Notes under the pieces: model-generated
Told to the model about the DNA's origin: nothing
The model's database searches: none
What the model saw: the letters and a program-made list of their open reading frames with translations, nothing else
Part shown: positions 14,583-22,368 of the stretch, piece by piece
How positions within the stretch are numbered: the first letter of the stretch is position 1
Layout: every line of letters starts with the position of its first letter
Position numbers and translations under genes: made by a program
Virus record (IMG/VR): IMGVR_UViG_3300015076_000003
Span: 1 to 44,998 of that record
Origin: a virus
Reading direction: 5' to 3' (one strand)
Length of the DNA stretch: 44,998 nt

Positions 14583-15709
14583 CAGTGCGTGCCTCCAGGC
14601 CCGATCCCCTGCCCAGCAATAAGCCCCACCAGGCCCGAAAGATTATTCGGCTGGCTGCTGGCGGGATTGCCACCGAAAAGCTGGTTGAACAGCAACGATT
14701 GAATGAGGCTGTTGGTACCGCTGCCGATTGCCCCGCTGATGGCTTGCGCGCCGCCTAGCGTTGCGCCCGCCTGCGAATTCCCGATCTGCGTCATCAGGTT
14801 GCCGATGTTGACCGCCGCGCCCGAGCCCGCCGTGTTGACGGCGTTAACCGCGCTCTGGCCGACTCCCAATGGAGCGAGTAACTGGTTGAACTCCTGCTGC
14901 TGAGCACCTTCCTTGACCTGGAATTCGTTGAGGCTCTGGCCGTAGTGCGATAGGTTCGAAGCATCCTGCACCTGGAACGCTCCCAGCTTTTCGGCGAAGG
15001 CGTTCAGCCGCGCCTGATAGCCTTGGAGGTTTGTGTTGTACCCGGTTACTCCAGTCCCGAAGTCGGCAAGGGACTGGTTGAACTTGTTCATGTAATCGCC
15101 CACCGCCGTCTGGTGTGTGGCCAGCGAACGGTTGAACGTATCGCCGTAGGTGTTTTCGGCTAGGCCGGTATTGTACTCGCCGAGTCGCCGGAGAGTACCG
15201 CCGCTGATTGCGCCACCGGCGGCCGCCGCGCCCTGCAGGATGCTTTTCTCGCCCTGCGTCCGCGTGAACTCATAACCGGGTGTCGCGCGGGCTTCCTCGG
15301 CGGTCGGTGCCACGAACGCACCGGGCGCGCCTTCGGGCACTTTGAACTTATCGGTAAAGGCTCCGGGGGCTTCCGGTACGTTCGTCGGCGCGACTCCGGG
15401 CGTTGGGGCGGTCGGGGGAGCGCCGAGCGAACCCGGCCCGAACTTGCCTGATGAAATCGCCTCCATCAGCTTCGACAGCGAGAGCCTGCCCGCTTCCATG
15501 TAGGGAGCGAGCCGCGACTGCTGATCGGCGTAAACTTGCTTCTGGAAATCGAGTGCGGCGGTGTCGGCTTTCTGCTGCTGCTGGGCTGCTGTTTCGGCGG
15601 CGCTCTTTTGGAGCAAGCCTCCGCCTACCGCTCCGGCTGCTGCCAGACCGCCCATGATGAGTGCTGTGGTTGTTCCGACGAAGACGTCACCCCGCCAATT
15701 GGCGCTCAA
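14582..15709 (-). CDS. Probable DNA-ejection protein (gp7-like position), 375 aa
   Basis: After a Gly/Ala membrane-like helix (ALIMGGLAAAGAVGGGLLQ), the protein has a Gln-rich coiled coil, DFQKQVYADQQSRLAPYMEAG, a Pro-rich stretch, then TPGYEFTRTQGEKSILQGAAAAGG. The PGYxF...G....Q..AAA..G motif is frequent in phage DNA-transfer proteins. The C terminus is Gly/Asn/Ser-rich. The start is uncertain: TTG 15709 overlaps the GNAT gene, and ATG 15655 (MGGLAAAG) is the alternative; neither has a strong ribosome site. Confidence 0.6.
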   Translation of the reverse strand: MSANWRGDVFVGTTTALIMGGLAAAGAVGGGLLQKSAAETAAQQQQKADTAALDFQKQVYADQQSRLAPYMEAGRLSLSKLMEAISSGKFGPGSLGAPPTAPTPGVAPTNVPEAPGAFTDKFKVPEGAPGAFVAPTAEEARATPGYEFTRTQGEKSILQGAAAAGGAISGGTLRRLGEYNTGLAENTYGDTFNRSLATHQTAVGDYMNKFNQSLADFGTGVTGYNTNLQGYQARLNAFAEKLGAFQVQDASNLSHYGQSLNEFQVKEGAQQQEFNQLLAPLGVGQSAVNAVNTAGSGAAVNIGNLMTQIGNSQAGATLGGAQAISGAIGSGTNSLIQSLLFNQLFGGNPASSQPNNLSGLVGLIAGQGIGPGGTH

Positions 15710-16151
15710 CCTTTGTTAGCCGCTTGCTGTAGTTCGTTTCAACTGCACTGAATCCAAGTCTACGATAAACCGCCGCTATCTTGTCGGGCATCAGGTCGTG
15801 GAGGTGGCCCATACGGATCTCTTCGCAGCCGCGATCCCGCGCCCAGCCTTCGAAAGTGAAGTAGAGGCGCATACCAACGCCGCGATACTCGGGTTCTACG
15901 AACCAGAAGAATTCCTGCGCTATCAAATCGCCCGAGTATGGCTCGGGATAGACGACGCCGCCGATTGCGCCAACGATCTGATCGTTTTCGCGCACAACGA
16001 AAATGACGCCGGTTCCAGCGGAAAAAAGCGAAGACCACAGCGCAATAAACCGGCTGGCTTCGAAGACACGAAGGAATCGGGATGAGTTGTAGAACTTGCG
16101 TGCAGTTGGCTCCATCCGCTCCAGATCTTCAGTGGTGGCCTTTGCGATCAC
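15687..16151 (-). CDS. GNAT-family N-acetyltransferase
   Basis: The protein has the GNAT layout: an N-terminal helix (MEPTARKFYNSSRF), strands GVIFVVRENDQIVGAIGGVV, and the acetyl-CoA loop FFWFVEPEYRGVGMRLYFTFE, a V..EYRGxGxxL variant of motif A. LHDLMPDKIAAVYRRLGF closes the fold. GTG 16151 overlaps the stop of the upstream gene (GTGA). GNAT genes are found in tail or head operons of some phages, where the substrate is unknown. Here it lies between a gp10-like and an ejection-like gene. Confidence 0.75.
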   Translation of the reverse strand: MIAKATTEDLERMEPTARKFYNSSRFLRVFEASRFIALWSSLFSAGTGVIFVVRENDQIVGAIGGVVYPEPYSGDLIAQEFFWFVEPEYRGVGMRLYFTFEGWARDRGCEEIRMGHLHDLMPDKIAAVYRRLGFSAVETNYSKRLTKVERQLAG

Positions 16152-16519
16152 GAGTACTCCACCACAACCGGCGCAACCGTGAAAGTCAGCTTCACCCATG
16201 CGCCCAGCGGGAAGGGGATCACTATCACCGGATCGACCGGAGCCCACGAATCGTAATTTATGCCATCCGCACTGATCGCAATGGCCGATACTGTTCCGCC
16301 GGTGGTGATGACCAGCGTTGCGGTTCGCACGCCTTCATTGCGGAACGGAATATTCGAGGCTGGCGCAATCACAGTGCGGGTCGGCGGACTGACCAGATTA
16401 ACGATGAACTGCCTGAGCTTTACCAGGAAGGCGTTCAGGACGCGCCAATCGGCATCCGTGGTGGGGCCTGCGTTCCCAGGTCCGTAGCGGGGCGGTGGTG
16501 GTGGAAGCGCGGGACTCAT
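16148..16519 (-). CDS. Hypothetical virion-region protein, 123 aa
   Basis: A Pro-rich start (MSPALPPPPPRYGPG) is followed by a short helix (DWRVLNAFLVKLRQFIVNLV) and then a beta-rich domain ending in WVKLTFTVAPVVVEYS. It could be a tail-attached beta-sandwich such as a needle-tip or adaptor, but no motif proves it. It is coupled to both neighbours by overlap. In P22 the equivalent place holds the tail needle, which this does not resemble in length. Confidence 0.6.
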   Translation of the reverse strand: MSPALPPPPPRYGPGNAGPTTDADWRVLNAFLVKLRQFIVNLVSPPTRTVIAPASNIPFRNEGVRTATLVITTGGTVSAIAISADGINYDSWAPVDPVIVIPFPLGAWVKLTFTVAPVVVEYS

Positions 16520-18096
16520 CAGGAAGCCAACTCCATGATATCCAGTTCCGCATTGACGATGCCCCGCCGCGCGCCTCCGATGGCGCGAAGCCAGTACACG
16601 CGGTCCCTGGCGTAGCCCAGCCGGTTCAGGTAGGTCATGCGCTTAAAATCTCCGATCTGCCCGACCGGGAGATTGTACTCCGGGCCATAGGTATTGCCAT
16701 CGTCATTCGACCAGCGCAGCAGCATTTGGGGATTGGGGTCTGGATTTCCGCCGTCGCTGCCCGTTCCCTTCGCAAGCTCTAATTCCAGGCGGTTGTGGAT
16801 GATCCGCTTATTGTTGTGCCAGATGTGCGGACAGATACGGTCACTCACAATCGGCATGAGCGCCTGAGCGCCGTTGATGTCAACTCCGCAATCATAATCC
16901 GTGGCGTCGGAGTACTGGTAGACAGCGCCCGGGTTTCCGTCGAGTCCGGTTGATCCCACCAGGTGCTTTCCGTAGGCGAAGCAATGGAACTGCTCGCTCC
17001 GGGCCGTCTGCTGGCCTCTGGCATTCGTGTAGTTGCGCTCGGTCCAGACTTGACGCCCCAGCATCATTGAGGCCGTGGCATCGTACAGCCATGTCTTGCC
17101 CGCTGCCGGGAAGGTGATCTGACATTGCAGGTGCCCGTTCCAGATCATCGGGAACGAAATAGCGTCGTCAACCCGCGCGTATCCGGCCCAGGTTTGCTCG
17201 ACTGCGAAGGTAGAGATACGTTGCGGCTGGAACGCCGCGTCTCGCCAGCACGCACGCTGCCCTCTGGCATCCTGGCCGATCCAAATCAGCGAATCGCCCA
17301 TATCGGCGAGAGAGAAAGCCGCCCCGCAACCTGTTTCGATGAACGTCTCGTTATAACTCTGGAACGGAAACCCACCGATGCCGTTGTTGCCGACGTTGTA
17401 GTAGATCTGCGAGCGCCGTTCTCCCAGAATCCTCAGGTACTCGCGCGAAGAGATGATCGCTACCAAGTTGTCTTGCTGGCCTGCCTGGATCGAGACGTTG
17501 GCCGCGCTCCACACTCCCGCGTCTCCCAGGGGAACCAGATCGTTTCCGCTGATCTGGAATTGGTTTGCTTTTGCGGGCGATCCCATCGTGGTGGGGGGGC
17601 CCGGCGTCAACACGATAATGTAGCCGTCCTGGAACGTCGCATAGGACGCGCCCAGAAAGTCCGCGTGCGTCGGATCGACCTCAACCCAACCGGTGAGTCC
17701 CCCTTCGGTGGTATAACCGCGCCCCGCACTCGCCACGAAGATCTGACCGTTGCCGTTAGCCACCATCGAAACCGGCTTGCCGTCGTCCGCAATGTTATTC
17801 GACAGCGCCCTCATGCCGCCGCCCGGTTCCAGGAAAAACAGCGTGGTGCCGTTCACGCCGAACACGTTCCCGCGCAGCTCGAGAAGTCCGCGGCACGGCT
17901 GATTGAATGGCGATGGAACCGGAAGGCGAGAGAACGGCGCGTTCGCCGGCGATGGAGCCAGCGCCATGCGGAACTTGGATTCTTCCGCTGGCGCTTCGTT
18001 CACGTCCAGGTAGAAATTTACGGTGCGTTCCACGGCTGCGTACTTGTTCGAGAGCTGATAGCTCGGGCCCACGAAGCCGGGGAAGGGCTGGCTCAT
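16519..18096 (-). CDS. P22 gp10-like packaged-DNA stabilisation / tail protein
   Basis: The 525-residue protein starts MSQPFPGFVGPSYQLSNKYA, a phrase close to gp10-type starts (FxGPSYxxxS...A.VERTVNxY). It continues as a repeat-rich beta-propeller-like chain: RGLLELRGNVFGVNGTTLF, FQDGYIIVLTPG, and a long FAYGKHLVG region. Gp10 binds below the portal and gp4 ring and keeps DNA in the filled head. AGAGGA precedes ATG 18096. Its place upstream of the ejection-like genes supports the call. Confidence 0.65.
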   Translation of the reverse strand: MSQPFPGFVGPSYQLSNKYAAVERTVNFYLDVNEAPAEESKFRMALAPSPANAPFSRLPVPSPFNQPCRGLLELRGNVFGVNGTTLFFLEPGGGMRALSNNIADDGKPVSMVANGNGQIFVASAGRGYTTEGGLTGWVEVDPTHADFLGASYATFQDGYIIVLTPGPPTTMGSPAKANQFQISGNDLVPLGDAGVWSAANVSIQAGQQDNLVAIISSREYLRILGERRSQIYYNVGNNGIGGFPFQSYNETFIETGCGAAFSLADMGDSLIWIGQDARGQRACWRDAAFQPQRISTFAVEQTWAGYARVDDAISFPMIWNGHLQCQITFPAAGKTWLYDATASMMLGRQVWTERNYTNARGQQTARSEQFHCFAYGKHLVGSTGLDGNPGAVYQYSDATDYDCGVDINGAQALMPIVSDRICPHIWHNNKRIIHNRLELELAKGTGSDGGNPDPNPQMLLRWSNDDGNTYGPEYNLPVGQIGDFKRMTYLNRLGYARDRVYWLRAIGGARRGIVNAELDIMELAS

Positions 18097-18219
18097 GCGT
18101 GGATCCTCTCGCCATGAGCAGCGATGGGCGCCCCTCGCCGTTTCCGCAGTTGCTCGAGGCCCGCCGTTTCCGGCGATTTGGGATCCGCGCGTCGTTTCCG
18201 GCGATGCCAGCTCGAGGGC

Positions 18220-18248
18220 TTGACATTCTCGCCGGATTCAGCGATGCT
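18220..18248 (+). promoter_or_regulatory. Promoter of the plus-strand methylase
   Basis: A perfect TTGACA (18220-18225), a 17-base spacer and a weak GATGCT -10 (18243-18248) end six bases before ATG 18255. If used, the transcript would start at the ATG and be leaderless. Confidence 0.45.
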
Positions 18249-18254
18249 GCAGGA

Positions 18255-19049
18255 ATGACCTACCCAGGCGGAAAGAACGGAGCTGGCGTCTACCAGACCA
18301 TTATCAACCTTATGCCGCCCCACCAGACCTACATCGAGCCGTTCCTTGGAGGCGGCGCGATTATGCGGCTCAAGCGACCAGCGGCGCTCAACATCGGCCT
18401 GGATCTTCAAGCTGCTGTGCTCGCCAGAACGCGCGATGCGGTCCTCCACGCTGCTTTCGGCGATGCCGACGTCCCTACCGCCGCGAATGGCGATGGCCGC
18501 GGGTACCGCTTCCTCCGGCGATGCGCGATCGGTTATCTGGAGAAACGGCGATGGGGCCTCGAGGAGCTGGTCTACTGCGACCCGCCCTATCTGATGAGCA
18601 CCCGGCGAAGCGGGCCGCTGTATCAACACGAATTCTCCGATCGCCAGCATCGCCATTTGCTGCGAGTCCTCCGGAAGATCCCGGCCATGGTGATGATCTC
18701 TGGTTACTGGTCGGAGATGTACGCGAAGACGCTGAAGGACTGGAACCACACCACGTTCCAGACCACGAACCGCGCGGGACAGCGGACCACCGAGCACCTC
18801 TGGTACAACTACCCGACGCCGGTTGCGCTGCACGATTACAGGTATCTGGGAACCAACTTCCGTGAGCGGGAGCGCATCGGTCGGAAGAAAAAGCGCTGGG
18901 TCGCGAAGCTCACCGCAATGCCAACCCTGGAACGCCGGTGCTTGCTCAACGCGATTGACGAGGCATGGAGATCTCGCGCCGCCGGAAACAGCGAGTTTGC
19001 CGGCGGAATCGCCACACCCGGCGAGAGCGGCCGAAAACGCCAGAAGTAG
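18255..19049 (+). CDS. Dam-type (D12 class) DNA adenine methyltransferase
   Basis: Residues 3-7 read YPGGK, followed by YIEPFLGGGA (26-35), the SAM-binding motif I of alpha-class adenine methylases, and CDPPYL (108-113), the catalytic motif IV. WNHTTFQTTNRAGQRTTE and LWYNYP lie in the expected C-terminal part, and the tail is basic. It should methylate adenine, perhaps in a short palindrome. It is the only plus-strand gene inside the late operon and has its own promoter, so it behaves as a moron cassette. Upstream codons to 17907 on this strand are shadows of the gp10-like gene. Confidence 0.8.
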   Translation: MTYPGGKNGAGVYQTIINLMPPHQTYIEPFLGGGAIMRLKRPAALNIGLDLQAAVLARTRDAVLHAAFGDADVPTAANGDGRGYRFLRRCAIGYLEKRRWGLEELVYCDPPYLMSTRRSGPLYQHEFSDRQHRHLLRVLRKIPAMVMISGYWSEMYAKTLKDWNHTTFQTTNRAGQRTTEHLWYNYPTPVALHDYRYLGTNFRERERIGRKKKRWVAKLTAMPTLERRCLLNAIDEAWRSRAAGNSEFAGGIATPGESGRKRQK

Positions 19050-19177
19050 CGAGGGTGGCCAGCACCATCGGGAACGGCGAGCGGATCCGCCCACGCCAGA
19101 TCGGGCGATGGAGGCCTGCATCGCCAGGGGCAGCGAGGCTTGCCGGCGAACATCGCTCGATCCGGCGGGCGTCGACA

Positions 19178-19522
19178 TCACTTCTTCTCGGCCGACTTCG
19201 CCATGATCAACTCTCCCATGCAGCCGTTGAATTGCTTCAGCCAGCTCTCCGCTGCCGCCTGGAGCTGCTTGATCGCGGTGTCGCGCTGGGCGATGCCGGT
19301 TTTCAGGTCCGCGATTTCATTCTGGAGCGATTCAATAGTGGGCTTGGCTGGCTTGTCGCTTCCGTCTGGTGCGGCCAAGTTCGCTCCAACATCATTCTTG
19401 ACCGCGCGCACGTCCGTGGGAGGAAAGTCCATCTTTCCTTTTTGCGCTTGCTGTCCATCTGCGTTTACGGCCACATAGGCGAGTCCGAGAAGAATCAGGC
19501 ACGAGGCCTTGAGTGTTTTCAT
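19178..19522 (-). CDS. Exported coiled-coil protein, 114 aa
   Basis: MKTLKASCLILLGLAYVAVN is a signal peptide; cleavage after ADG would leave Gln-Gln first. The mature protein has a charged linker and then a heptad coiled coil (IESLQNEIADLKTGIAQRDT, then IKQLQAAAESWLKQF). Size and layout resemble an outer-spanin or small periplasmic adaptor, but the cysteine is not in a clean lipobox. It follows the last fibre gene and may help lysis or fibre assembly. The weak GAATGG site makes the ATG 19522 choice moderate. Confidence 0.55.
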   Translation of the reverse strand: MKTLKASCLILLGLAYVAVNADGQQAQKGKMDFPPTDVRAVKNDVGANLAAPDGSDKPAKPTIESLQNEIADLKTGIAQRDTAIKQLQAAAESWLKQFNGCMGELIMAKSAEKK

Positions 19523-19535
19523 GCCGACCATTCTA

Positions 19536-21899
19536 CTACGGCGTGGTGAGCGGGCCCGTGTGGTACTCCGTGCCGCCGATACACACGTAGAGTTGCTGGT
19601 TGCTGGTATTGAGCGCGAGCCAGCCATCCGCCACGCCCGCGCACGATGGAGCGCCGCCCGAAAAGAACCGCGTGTAGAAGTTTCCCGCCGATCCAATCGT
19701 GATAGCGCTGTTGGAGCTGGCGCCGGTGGTGATTCCTCCGCTGAAGGTGCTCCCGAGCAAGGCCGTGATCCCGCCGGTAGTCTGGATCGATCCCGCCCCG
19801 GCCCCGGTTGTGACCACGAGGCTGTTTTTGACTCGCAGGTTGCCGTTTCCGTCGACGGTGAAGTTTCCGTTGGAAAGATCGAATCCATTGAGTCCGCCGG
19901 AGACAGTTGATTTGAACTCGCTCCCTGTATGCACGTTGCCCTGGATATTGGCGAAGATCACGTTTGCTCCGGTATCGAGCGGTTGCGGAGTCGAAAAGGT
20001 AATCGTATTGCCGACCGGGTTCAGGATCACTTCGTTTGTCGTTCCTTGGAGCACGATGGCTCCCGTGAGGGCCCCGCTGCCCGCGTTGATGCTTGAAACT
20101 CCCGAGCCGCCTCCGGTCATGCACGCCCAGGAACCGCCGCTGTAGACGATCTCGCAATTCAGCGTGTCGCTGTAGGTGATCGTTCCGGCGATGGTAACCG
20201 TTCCCCCGGTGGTGGCTGTTGGACCTACGCCCGCCGCATAGGCTCCATGTCCAGTCTGGACGTAGCCGCCGGTGCCTCCATTGCCGGCCGTGAACGACAT
20301 CGCCGCCATACCGCCCGTGGGAGCCTGCACGATGTTCCAGGCAAGCGCTGTAGCCGGAGCCGTATGGTTGACGGCCAGCAGTCCTCCATCAGCTTGCAGC
20401 CAGCCCGGATAGACGATTACGCCCGGGGAGCCAGAGTTGACAGACACAACCGTCATGAGCTGGCTCGAAAAGGTGAAATTGGCCGATGCCGCGAAAGCCC
20501 CGCCGCCGCCACTGATTTGCACTTGCCCAGCGGCTCCGACCGAAGCCCCGCCTCCTCCTCCCAGCCCGACGAAGGCCGTGCCGTTGTAGACCAACTCTGC
20601 CGCGGTAGCGAGGTCCCAGTACATGTCGCCCCGCTTGAACCCCGCCATACCGGTAGTGAGCGGTGGCGGCCCAGCGGTCGGGCTTCCAACAGTCCCGCAG
20701 CAGATCCCGCTCTGGATAAAGTTGACGGCCGAGAAAGTAAGCGCCTGCATTCCTCCCGTGGGAACCTGGAACGTATTGTAGGGCAGGGGGGTGCTCGGGG
20801 TTGCATTGTTGACTCCCACAAAGCCCTGATCGCTCTGCACGTAGCTCGTGAGGTTCACAATCCCGGCCGTGCCCGTCTTGCCGATGTTGATGACCGCCTG
20901 GGTAGTCAGGTTGTACTCAAGATTTGCCACGCCGGTGAAGGTTCCGGCCGGGGAGGAGTTGAACTGTATCGCCATGGCCGGACCAGCGGCCGCGCCTCCG
21001 ATGGACGATAGATCGACCGATGACCAGGTAGTCGTGATGTCGTTGTAGTACCAGAAGACCGATCCGGCCTTGTGAGCGAACGCGCCATAGCCCGCCGATG
21101 GATTGTTCAGACTGGGCGAGGTCGCATGGTTCAGCAGATAGAGCGCCTGATCCGCCGTGTAGCCGAGCTTCACATACGCGCCGCCGTTGAGCGATTGGAT
21201 GCTGTTGTACTGGATGTTGCTCGTGGCAAGCCCGCCCATGGCGAACAGGTACGTATTGAGGTTCAAGCCTGAGATGGCTTGCTGTGGCAGGATCGTGGCG
21301 CACCCTGGCGGCGAGACTCCCGCCAGCGGGCTGGGACTGTTCCACAGGATCGCATCGGCGTTCTGAAAAGCCGCGCTTCCCGGTGTGGGCTTGGGCTGGT
21401 TGACCACATTGCCGTAGATATCCAGACAAGTAGTGTTCGGGTAGGTGATGAGCGGAAGGTCGATGTACCCCCCCGTTCCAGAAGATCCCGAGCCGGTCTG
21501 GATCACGTAGAGCGAGTTGAGGACGGCCTGCCCTCCGGTTCCGGGGAGGGGGATATTGTCTTGCGACCAAAGTATGGCTCCGGTGGTGCAGGCGTCCGAT
21601 GCCGGGTAAGCCGTGCCGCCCGAGCGAAGTACCAGCTTGTACAAAACCCCGTTTGCCGCACCCCACAGCGAGGCCCGCCCGGCTGAATCGAGCGTGACTG
21701 GGTTTGTGTTGGGAGTCCCGATTGAATCGACATAGGTGACCAGGGGCGTGCTCGTATTTGCGATGTAACTGCACAGCTTTCCGTTCGCCAACGGAGCGCC
21801 GGTATTGTCGAGGTACTGCACTTCAGGCGAAGGCATGGGCGCCGCCGTCTGAGCGACCGCCGCCACTGTGAACGCGAGAACGCTAAGGAGCCGCTTCAT
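19536..21899 (-). CDS. Tail fibre/spike-like protein with a signal peptide, 787 aa
   Basis: After a Sec signal (MKRLLSVLAFTVAAVAQTAA) comes the head-binding-like domain common to podovirus fibres: VQYLDNTGAPLANGKLCSY, then STPLVTYVDSIGT, NPVTLDSAGRASLW. The rest is a Gly/Thr/Ser-rich beta repeat chain with duplicated phrases, including VPTGGMQALTFSA and a later APTGGMAAMSFTA. This strongly suggests a receptor-binding appendage. A signal peptide in front of such a domain is unusual, because virion proteins normally assemble in the cytoplasm. The C terminus ends in a short CIGGTEYHTGP unit. Confidence 0.7.
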   Translation of the reverse strand: MKRLLSVLAFTVAAVAQTAAPMPSPEVQYLDNTGAPLANGKLCSYIANTSTPLVTYVDSIGTPNTNPVTLDSAGRASLWGAANGVLYKLVLRSGGTAYPASDACTTGAILWSQDNIPLPGTGGQAVLNSLYVIQTGSGSSGTGGYIDLPLITYPNTTCLDIYGNVVNQPKPTPGSAAFQNADAILWNSPSPLAGVSPPGCATILPQQAISGLNLNTYLFAMGGLATSNIQYNSIQSLNGGAYVKLGYTADQALYLLNHATSPSLNNPSAGYGAFAHKAGSVFWYYNDITTTWSSVDLSSIGGAAAGPAMAIQFNSSPAGTFTGVANLEYNLTTQAVINIGKTGTAGIVNLTSYVQSDQGFVGVNNATPSTPLPYNTFQVPTGGMQALTFSAVNFIQSGICCGTVGSPTAGPPPLTTGMAGFKRGDMYWDLATAAELVYNGTAFVGLGGGGGASVGAAGQVQISGGGGAFAASANFTFSSQLMTVVSVNSGSPGVIVYPGWLQADGGLLAVNHTAPATALAWNIVQAPTGGMAAMSFTAGNGGTGGYVQTGHGAYAAGVGPTATTGGTVTIAGTITYSDTLNCEIVYSGGSWACMTGGGSGVSSINAGSGALTGAIVLQGTTNEVILNPVGNTITFSTPQPLDTGANVIFANIQGNVHTGSEFKSTVSGGLNGFDLSNGNFTVDGNGNLRVKNSLVVTTGAGAGSIQTTGGITALLGSTFSGGITTGASSNSAITIGSAGNFYTRFFSGGAPSCAGVADGWLALNTSNQQLYVCIGGTEYHTGPLTTP

Positions 21900-22368
21900 A
21901 TTCGAACTCCACCACCATCGTTACTTCCTGGTGAATCGATACTCCGGTTTCGTTCAGGTACACCGCTTGCCGGAATGTCGCGACGTGATCGGCATCGAGC
22001 AGCCCGCCGAGGCTGACATCGAAGTCAAACGGAGCTCGAGCTGGAACTGAGCCCACGCCTTGCTGGATGTACAGGAAGCATCCCGAGCTGCCGAGGCCCG
22101 GCGCGACGAACGGGCTTTGTCCCGATGAGCTGGTGATGATGCCGAACAGGACCCCGGCCATGGTGCCGTCCGCAATCTTGCCGTGCGGCCACGCGATGTG
22201 ATCACCATACACGCGCGTGATGCGGACCCGGTGGCCCTCCGGCACGTTGATGAACGGAACCTTGGAGTCGAAGTAGGCGGCATCGCCCCATGTGTTCGGG
22301 CGAGTGTCCGGCGTGCCTTGCGCGTCATAGGCGATGTTGATGGAGAAAAAGTTCATAGGGTTTGTCAT
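21883..22368 (-). CDS. Hypothetical protein between fibre genes, 161 aa
   Basis: ATG 22368 overlaps the upstream fibre stop; the frame also reads from a TTG at 22386. The protein has an alternating beta pattern: FSINIAYDAQGTPDTRP, HRVRITRVYGDHIAWPHG, FDFDVSLGGLL, and EVTMVVEFEYEAAP. It lacks a signal peptide, unlike its neighbours. It may be a fibre chaperone or a baseplate-type adaptor; this is position-based inference. Confidence 0.6.
   Translation of the reverse strand: MTNPMNFFSINIAYDAQGTPDTRPNTWGDAAYFDSKVPFINVPEGHRVRITRVYGDHIAWPHGKIADGTMAGVLFGIITSSSGQSPFVAPGLGSSGCFLYIQQGVGSVPARAPFDFDVSLGGLLDADHVATFRQAVYLNETGVSIHQEVTMVVEFEYEAAP

Noticed and set aside
17125-18117. 330-codon plus-strand frame
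   Set aside because: It is the antisense shadow of the gp10-like gene, very Arg-rich, without a ribosome site.
18093-19181. 362-codon minus-strand frame
   Set aside because: It is opposite the Dam-type methylase, whose motifs are unambiguous; its product has no sensible domains.
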